In this document: in pieces, positions 60,501-64,000 of the stretch
Layout of the letters: the number at the start of each line of letters is the position of its first letter
How positions within the stretch are numbered: position 1 is the stretch's first letter
Origin: CAVQBP01 sp963740945
GTDB taxonomy: Bacteria > Bacteroidota > Ignavibacteria > Ignavibacteriales > Ignavibacteriaceae
DNA length: 64,000 bases
Assembly (NCBI GenBank): GCA_963740945.1
Contig: CAVUGE010000030.1
Span: 1-64,000 of the forward strand
Direction of reading: 5' to 3'
Program-made: the position numbers and the translations under genes
Notes under the pieces: model-generated
Told to the model about the DNA's origin: nothing
Databases searched by the model: none
Seen by the model: only the letters and a program-made list of their open reading frames with translations

Positions 60501-60553
60501 CTTTGCTTAATCTTTCATATGGATTTAATTATTGATTAAGCAAAGCTTTTTTT
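60501..60553 (-). terminator. Bidirectional-type Rho-independent terminator
   Basis: CTTTGCTTAATC and GATTAAGCAAAG form a perfect 12-bp stem around a 21-base loop. Runs of A on the left and seven T on the right make it able to work from both sides. It follows the minus-strand remnant that ends at 60574. Confidence 0.8.
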
Positions 60554-60573
60554 AACAAACATTCCTAATTATT

Positions 60574-60693
60574 CTATCGATTTATAATGATCACCAACAA
60601 GAAACATTCTATCCATTTATCATCATTGAACTGAACCTTGGCACTCTCAATAAATCCTTTCATAAACGTTCTATCCGGATCATGCGATTCCAT
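60574..60693 (-). pseudogene. C-terminal remnant of an unknown gene
   Basis: A 39-residue frame, MESHDPDRTFMKGFIESAKV, QFNDDKWIECFLLVIIINR, ends 21 bp before a strong terminator. The acidic, ordered look and the terminator suggest the last part of a real protein, but I do not recognise the family. Confidence 0.35.
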
Positions 60694-61246
60694 ACATTTG
60701 CTTATGTCTTAATTTTATATATATTTCTTCTAGATTTAATCACATATTTGGTAAAGATTACTCTTCTTTCTGTATCCTTCACTTTCTCCAACAAATAGCG
60801 TGGCTAAGTGCTAGACAGTGCTTGGTGTTATTTGTTTGAAAATCTAATCGTAAATACTATGCTATCATTGTCTTAAATGACTATTAGTTATTAAATATTC
60901 AGAGTAAAAAACACCAGCGTGTTATTACGGGTTCATTACTTTATTCTACAAAAGATTAAACATAAAAAGAATATAAAATTCTGACCAATTTCATTATTGA
61001 ACAGAAATGTAGTTGATAAAATCGTTTTGGGTGTAATATTCATTCCGATGCATCAGTCGATTTTTAATTCTTTTGGATTATTGAATTCATCCTTTTTACA
61101 ATTGATAATTAAAAATCTTAAAGTGAAAAATGAGTTTTGTTTTAAGTCTATACATTAAAGAAATATTTTATGGAAACAGCCTAATCTTAAACAGTTAATT
61201 CAGCATTAGTAATAATTAACCACTAAAAAATCAAAAAGGAGTCTTT

Positions 61247-61954
61247 GTGAAGTCATCATATTATACGGAATATCGTAGAGCTATAAACTCAATCGGAATC
61301 TATTCATTTACATTTTTTATCCTAATTTTGTTTGGATGTTCATCAGCTCCCACCTTTATTAAATCAGATTATGATCAAAAACAGATCAAGTCAATTGCAA
61401 TAATGCCGGTGATTGATAAAAGAAATATTGTTGAAGATACAGTTCAATCAAACGAAAGCTTATCAAATATTGAAGGATTAGTATCAAAAAAAATTATGGA
61501 TAAAAACTATGATGTTTTATCGCCGGGTTCAGTCAAGAATATCATAAAGGAAAAAGAAATTGAAAATATGTCTCCGGAAAACTTGTGTTCAGTACTAAAA
61601 GTTGACGGGATTCTTTTCAGTGAGCTATTCAATTATTCCGATATATTTTTTATAAATCATTCAATAAAAATGGAATTTAAAATTTTTGATGCAAATGGTG
61701 ACAGTTTATGGATAAATAATTTGGATAATAGTGACAGGCCATTTTTGTCGGCAATTGGTGCTTCATTAGGTTGGGCAATCGGTGTATCTATCGATAAAAA
61801 AATATCTTCAAAAAATAAATTACCTACAATTCTTGCTGGTGTAGCTGCCGCTGAAGTAGTATATCTTATCGTAGATGGGGTTAGTAATGAAACGTCTCAG
61901 AGTATTGATAAAGTATTTAAATCTTTGCCGGAGGCAAAAGGGACTATGAAATAA
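61247..61954 (+). CDS. GNA1162/DUF799-like lipoprotein
   Basis: A 235-residue lipoprotein starting at GTG 61247 with AAAGGAG 7 bases upstream. The signal ends in the lipobox LFGCSS (Cys at about residue 31). The mature domain, IKSIAIMPVIDKRNIVEDTV, followed by KKIMDKNYDVLSPGSVKNII and LCSVLKVDGILFSELFNYSD, has the alpha/beta fold of the DUF799/GNA1162 family of envelope lipoproteins, which resemble TolB N-terminal domains and often lie with LPS or CsgG-like genes. It is probably in the periplasm at the outer membrane. No partner genes are seen, so function stays open. Confidence 0.78.
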   Translation: MKSSYYTEYRRAINSIGIYSFTFFILILFGCSSAPTFIKSDYDQKQIKSIAIMPVIDKRNIVEDTVQSNESLSNIEGLVSKKIMDKNYDVLSPGSVKNIIKEKEIENMSPENLCSVLKVDGILFSELFNYSDIFFINHSIKMEFKIFDANGDSLWINNLDNSDRPFLSAIGASLGWAIGVSIDKKISSKNKLPTILAGVAAAEVVYLIVDGVSNETSQSIDKVFKSLPEAKGTMK

Positions 61955-62078
61955 ATTAAATACTTATTGACGAATCCAAAAAAAAATTATTTACTGAAAC
62001 AATGTATCTGAAAAAAAATGAAATCAAAAAATTAGATTGATTAAGAAATAAACATCACAATCAATAAAAAGATGATGT

Positions 62079-62567
62079 ATGGATAATCTGTCTCAACATT
62101 TAATTAGCGCAATCTTTATGGGACTTGGCGCAACTCTAACTTTTGACCTGTGGGCGCTGTTTCTCAAACTTGTCTTTAATATTAATCCATCCAACATCTG
62201 TTTAGTCGGGCGCTGGCTTCTATATATGCCAGAAGGAACATTGAAGCATTCAAATATTATATCTTCTCCACCAAAGAGCGCAGAATGTTCAGTAGGATGG
62301 ATCGCACACTACATATTTGGCATAACCTTCGCCATCTTTTTCGTTGTATTAGTGGGCCGCAACTGGCTTCGGCAACCTACATTGATTCCAGCAATCCTCT
62401 TCGGTGTAGTTACAGTTTTAGCACCATTCTTTGTCATGCAACCTTTATTTGGGTTTGGATTTGCTGCATCAAAGACGAAAAACCCTATGCAGGCAAGATT
62501 TCGTAGTTTGATGAATCATACTGCGTTTGGTGTCGGACTTTACTTGTTCGCATTATTAATAAACTGA
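62079..62567 (+). CDS. DUF2938 membrane protein
   Basis: A 162-residue integral membrane protein with four helices. The family blocks are ISAIFMGLGATLTFDLWALF, the loop NICLVGRWLLYMPEGTLKHS, VGWIAHYIFGITFAIFFVVL and the Gly-rich PLFGFGFAASKTKNP with NHTAFGVGLYLFAL. All are DUF2938 hallmarks, length is normal and the frame is undamaged. The role of the family is unknown. The gene has slightly higher GC than its neighbours, like the DUF4386 gene behind it, so both may have come together by transfer. Confidence 0.88.
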   Translation: MDNLSQHLISAIFMGLGATLTFDLWALFLKLVFNINPSNICLVGRWLLYMPEGTLKHSNIISSPPKSAECSVGWIAHYIFGITFAIFFVVLVGRNWLRQPTLIPAILFGVVTVLAPFFVMQPLFGFGFAASKTKNPMQARFRSLMNHTAFGVGLYLFALLIN

Positions 62568-62643
62568 AGAAGGGTGTTGGACTTTCTTTTACTCTACAAC
62601 AAAATTAAATAAATAATTCTTAGGTAAATCGAATTATCGTTCC

Positions 62644-63270
62644 TTGCTCACCCTTGTCTCGATCCCGAACCTCGCTCTCTACGGTTCGATACACAATCCG
62701 AATTACATCGTCGGCTCTGGGCCGGATACTTCAGTCATCATCGGCGGTATTCTGGAGAACATCGTGGCTCTCGCCGGCATCGGCACCGCTGTCGTGCTCT
62801 TCCCGCTGCTCAGGAAACAAAACGAAAGTTTCGCTCTTGGCTTCGTCGCCGCCCGAATTCTGGAATCCAGCACCATCTTCGTTGGAGTGGCGTTCATATT
62901 ATCTATCGTGACTTTACGGCAGGTCGAAGCTGGAGCGGATGCTTTAATCACCAGCCATGCGCTTGTCGCCCTATATGACCGCATCTTCTTACTCGGGCAG
63001 AGTTTTATGCCGGCCGTATGCGATCTGTTGCTTGGATTACTGCTGTACAAGTCACGCCTGGTGCCCCGTGCCCTTGCCTTGATAGGAATTGTCGGAGCAC
63101 CCTTACTCGTCGTTGGCTACATTGCCGTGCTGTTTGGTCTTATCGCGCGGATTTCCCCCTTGGCAGCTCTGTCCGCAATTCCGGTGGCCTTATTTGAGTT
63201 TTCGCTGGGTGTCTGGTTAATTGTTAAAGGATTCAATCCTTCTGAAATTAATTCCTCAAGGTTTAATTAA
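62644..63270 (+). pseudogene. DUF4386 membrane protein, N-terminally truncated
   Basis: A frame of 208 residues without ATG (the first possible start is TTG). It has DUF4386 sequence from the second helix on: GGILENIVALAGIGTAVVLF, PLLRKQNESFALGFVAARIL, ESSTIFVGVAFILSIVTLRQ, ALVALYDRIFLLGQSFMPAV and GLLLYKSRLVPRALALIGIV. Complete members are about 230-240 residues and begin with a helix and an arginine motif that is missing here. GC content (about 55 percent by eye) is far above the rest of the window. So it is a recently acquired gene cut at its 5' end near 62640. Confidence 0.75.
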
Positions 63271-63405
63271 ATCTTAAATTGGTAAAACACAACTTTAATA
63301 GTTGCAAAAAGGAGAAAATAATATACAGCATTTCGATTCAGCATTGTTATCTAAGAGAAAAATCCTATAGTTATACATGAAGAAACAGAAGTATCCTATA
63401 TGCTG

Positions 63406-63867
63406 AAGAGAAAAAGGCCTCTCAACCCCCCTTTTTTAAAAGAAAATTATTTAGCCATACCTAACTATGCCTCACCCCGAGTTTTGTTTAAAAACGGGTA
63501 GTTGAGAGGCTGTTTTTGACGAAAAAACGAGAAATAGAAACCTATCTCAACCCATAAATTTCACTAATCTTAAAATGTTTGTCTAGGCTAAACAAAAATT
63601 GTATATCTACCTAACTCAAAAAACAAAGACATGTCTTACAAAATAGCTGAAATAAGAATGCCCGCTCGAAGCGGGCATTCCATAATTATCATAAATATTA
63701 ATTTTCTAATCAAGTATCACTGTAAGAATAATATTCTTTTCACATTCATCCTATGAACTATGATACACAAAGAATGAGCCCGAACATTTTCTTTTATCTC
63801 TAGTATTATAAAATTTTGCTAGTAATAAAATAAATCATCGACTTTTGAAGTTATATCCTTTTATCTT
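63406..63867 (+). repeat. Structured palindromic repeat copy 4 with duplicated block
   Basis: Core 63417-63510 starts GCCTCTCAAC and ends GTTGAGAGGC, a perfect 10-bp pair; inside CCC-TTTTT-TAAA pairs with TTTAAAAACGGG with small bulges. This is the most complete copy. The block up to 63867 equals that behind copy 3 and ends directly before the ATG of the ligase gene, so it is probably the original upstream region of that gene, copied to 50.8 kb. Confidence 0.88.
63656..63680. terminator. 11-bp perfect hairpin, terminator-like (second copy)
   Basis: GAATGCCCGCT, loop CGA, AGCGGGCATTC, identical to 51069-51093. Keeping of a perfect stem in both copies of the duplicated block fits either a recent duplication or selection on the structure. 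Confidence 0.5.
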
Positions 63868-63996
63868 ATGCCTAAAACAACTAAATCACTATCTACTCAA
63901 AAACCTTCAGCTTCCCCCTTTCCTATAAAACCTATGCTGGCTACCAGAATCGAAGAACCTTTTAATACATTGAAGCGAAGACGGGCTTCGGCATGA
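63868..63996 (+). pseudogene. ATP-dependent DNA ligase (LigD-type) N-terminal fragment
   Basis: The frame MPKTTKSLSTQKPSASPFPI, KPMLATRIEEPF is the usual start of an ATP-dependent DNA ligase of the LigD/LigC type (PMLATxxxEPFxxPEWxFEIKWDG expected). After EPFN the sequence changes to TLKRRRASA and stops, 4 bases before the window end. So it is either frameshifted or joined to something else at about 63963. Confidence 0.55.
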
Positions 63997-64000
63997 AGAC

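Larger units (their letters stand above)
60419..61246. other. Gap of 828 bp, one remnant and one terminator
   Basis: The largest gene-free stretch. It has a minus-strand remnant at 60574-60693, a bidirectional-type terminator at 60501-60553, and otherwise only AT-rich sequence. The promoter and AAAGGAG site of the lipoprotein gene at 61247 lie at its right end. Confidence 0.55.

Noticed and set aside
62654..63050. Ser/Arg-rich ORFs on both strands in the DUF4386 gene
   Set aside because: Typical long shadows in GC-rich coding DNA. The DUF4386 frame has recognised motifs.
5899..63510. Repeat copies as classical integron attC sites
   Set aside because: The cores differ from RYYYAAC/GTTRRRY at the outer base, the stem continues beyond the core, and the spaces between copies are far too long for cassettes.
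5899..63510. Repeat copies as retron msr-msd RNA
   Set aside because: The folded shape with outer inverted ends would allow it, but no reverse transcriptase gene is found near any copy.
1..64000. tRNA, rRNA or tmRNA genes
   Set aside because: Looked for TTCRA loops with paired stems and rRNA words on both strands; none was convincing by eye.

Overview
The window looks like a chromosomal segment of an AT-rich Bacteroidota-type bacterium, most likely from the Ignavibacteria. The best marker is the protein at 58176-59717, which ends in a type IX secretion sorting domain with the motif YQNYPNPFNPST, typical of Ignavibacteria. Secreted TonB and cytochrome c proteins, an outer-membrane-type copper nitrite reductase and AG-rich ribosome binding sites agree. 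This is inference from content; no rRNA or tRNA gene is visible.

Layout. 1-5.9 kb: a broken PQQ dehydrogenase, a frameshifted Uma2 gene, an N-acetylglucosamine-kinase-type gene, an IS110-type transposon and two small phage-like genes. 6.2-25.3 kb: a defence island. A type III restriction-modification system (mod, res) is broken by many frameshifts, but between its halves sits an intact Gabija pair (GajA OLD-type nuclease, GajB UvrD-type helicase). It is followed by a TIR-domain gene, a subtilisin-like protease and a convergent AAA ATPase (an IetAS-like pair), then a 1953-residue DUF4011/helicase/Vsr-type protein. A structured repeat lies at each end of the mod-to-ATPase block. 25.7-29.3 kb: DinB and then a graveyard of fragments (DUF6088, HsdR, DUF72, SIR2, integrase, methyltransferase, RhuM).

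29.4-45.4 kb: energy and nitrogen-oxide metabolism. A cydB with a 5'-truncated cydA, cytochrome c, ferredoxin, cupins, an intact aconitase, a lipoprotein NirK, a Crp/Fnr regulator and a DUF2249/DUF1858/membrane/DUF59 operon. A 12-bp palindrome TGACTTAAGTCA or a close variant stands upstream of the ferredoxin, a small gene, nirK (twice) and in the Crp/Fnr-DUF2249 divergent gap, so these genes are probably one regulon. Several truncated genes (sdhB, ferredoxin reductase, CMD, metE, CopD, response regulator) are scattered here.

45.5-64 kb: a ten-repeat PEGA surface protein, a NarL-type regulator, Lys/Met-rich small secreted proteins, then a second pair of the structured repeat (with a 440-bp duplication) bracketing a serine hydrolase/nuclease chimera, HicAB, and a probable copper-handling locus (TonB receptor, cytochrome c, Met-rich proteins, HYC_CC_PP-like protein), followed by membrane proteins and the first residues of a DNA ligase. 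The many sharp gene-fragment junctions and single-base frameshifts mean either heavy genome erosion or sequence/assembly error; long genes (1953, 938, 856, 812, 723 residues) are nevertheless intact.
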